This document shows positions 20,363 to 21,053 of a DNA stretch of 21,053 bases, one piece after another. The notes below the pieces were generated by a model. It was not told where the DNA came from and searched no databases. It saw nothing but the letters and a program-made list of their open reading frames with translations. A program made the translations under genes and the position numbers. The number at the start of each line of letters is the position of its first letter. Position 1 is the first letter of the stretch. Source of the DNA: Microbacterium sp. (lineage in GTDB: Bacteria; Actinomycetota; Actinomycetes; Actinomycetales; Microbacteriaceae); the NCBI GenBank assembly GCA_031286555.1, contig JAITUD010000389.1, positions 1-21,053 on the forward strand, read 5' to 3'.

Positions 20363-21053
20363 GCAACACCACCGCCGACGCGACGTGGCAGCCGAGTGAC
20401 CTCGAGCTGTCGCGCCGCGCTCTGCGGCGCCGTGCCACCACGCGATCGGTCCTGATCGCCCTCATCAGCAGCGTCGTCCTCATCGGCGTCATCGTCGCGA
20501 TCCTCGTGAACACCCCCGGGTGGACCGTGGTGCGCGAGACGTTCTTCGACCCCGAGATCGCGCTGGCGAGCATCGGCCCGGTGTTCCAGGGCCTGCTGGT
20601 GAACATCGTCGTGCTGCTCATCGCCGCCGTCGGCGTCGCGATCCTCGGCACTCTGCTCGCCGTCATGCGCACCCTGCGCGGCCCGGTGTTCTTCCCGCTG
20701 CGCACCCTCGCCGCGGCGTACACCGACTTCTTCCGCGGCGTGCCGGTGCTGATCGTGCTGTACCTGGTGGGCTACGGCATCCCGGCGCTGATGATCTTCC
20801 CGCGGATGCCCGCGGTGTTCTGGGGAACCATCGCGATCATCATCTGCTATTCGGCCTACGTCGCCGAGGTGCTCCGCGCCGGCATGGAGGCGGTGCATCC
20901 GTCGCAGCGCGTCGCCGCGCGGTCGCTCGGGCTCAGCCACGCGCAGACGCTGCGGATGGTCGTCATCCCGCAGGGCGTGCGCAAGGTGATCCCCGCCCTG
21001 ATGAACGACTTCGTGTCGATGCAGAAGGACGTCGGTCTGATCTCGATCCTCGG
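20359..21053 (+). CDS. Amino-acid ABC transporter permease (3' end beyond window)
   Basis: About 231 residues are visible from the GTG at 20359, which overlaps the binding-protein stop as GTGA; the frame is open to the right edge. A hydrophobic anchor SVLIALISSVVLIGVIVAIL is followed by the HisM-type core: GLLVNIVVLLIAAVGVAILG, YTDFFRGVPVLIVLYLVGYG and SAYVAEVLRAGMEAVHPSQR. The ATPase-docking EAA region AARSLGLSHAQTLRMVVIPQ follows, then LMNDFVSMQKDVGLISILG. The N-terminal extension before the first segment (about 35 residues) is longer than in enteric homologues, as is usual in actinobacteria. An ATP-binding protein is expected just past the edge. Confidence 0.93.
   Translation, partial: MSNTTADATWQPSDLELSRRALRRRATTRSVLIALISSVVLIGVIVAILVNTPGWTVVRETFFDPEIALASIGPVFQGLLVNIVVLLIAAVGVAILGTLLAVMRTLRGPVFFPLRTLAAAYTDFFRGVPVLIVLYLVGYGIPALMIFPRMPAVFWGTIAIIICYSAYVAEVLRAGMEAVHPSQRVAARSLGLSHAQTLRMVVIPQGVRKVIPALMNDFVSMQKDVGLISIL

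Noticed and set aside
1..21053. CRISPR arrays and insertion sequences
   Set aside because: No regularly spaced repeats, no transposase-like protein and no terminal inverted repeats with target duplications were seen.

Overview
The window is high-GC DNA with strong G/C third-position bias, GTG starts, several near-leaderless starts and tightly overlapping (ATGA/GTGA) operons. It looks like the chromosome of an actinobacterium, most likely a Microbacteriaceae member such as Microbacterium. That assignment is inferred from gene content and style; no marker gene such as rRNA is present.

Region 1 (1-10267) is an L-rhamnose/rhamnoside utilisation locus. A leftward operon (6161 to 1) encodes a sugar-binding lipoprotein, two CUT1-type permeases, L-rhamnose mutarotase, L-rhamnose isomerase and a bifunctional rhamnulose-1-phosphate aldolase/short-chain dehydrogenase that runs off the left edge. 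Divergent to it are a cytoplasmic GH78 alpha-L-rhamnosidase and a LacI-family regulator. The 198-bp divergent region carries two back-to-back promoters, each with a perfect TTGACA -35 box, and two LacI-like palindromes placed where a repressor would block both. The logic is import of rhamnosylated molecules, cytoplasmic release of rhamnose, then conversion to rhamnulose, DHAP and lactate. The rhamnulokinase and the transporter ATPase are not in the window; the ATPase is probably a shared MsiK-type protein.

Region 2 (10268-16300) is housekeeping and miscellaneous: tRNA-Ser(GCT) with a very long hairpin terminator that includes the tRNA 3' end, a 300-bp gap with a tRNA-like fragment and a small tandem repeat, an FAD monooxygenase with unusual Asp-to-Glu changes in two FAD motifs, a PlsC-type acyltransferase, a cold-shock protein preceded by an in-frame coding-like extension, a membrane fatty-acid desaturase with no conventional start codon, a GntR/FCD regulator, a charged helical protein of unknown function, and tRNA-Arg(ACG). 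Acyltransferase, cold-shock protein and desaturase next to one another suggest a membrane/cold-adaptation neighbourhood.

Region 3 (16306-21053) is a compact rightward operon: a divergent S-adenosylhomocysteine-hydrolase-like protein, an amidohydrolase of the MTA/SAH/aminofutalosine deaminase type, a DUF985 cupin, and an amino-acid ABC transporter (binding lipoprotein plus a permease cut by the right edge). The hydrolase keeps several catalytic residues but has lost two active-site histidines. This is the best candidate for an undescribed system: uptake and breakdown of an adenosyl-amino-acid-like compound, perhaps by deamination before hydrolysis. A REP-like repeat forms the last codons of the amidohydrolase gene and sits just before the ribosome-binding site of the cupin gene.
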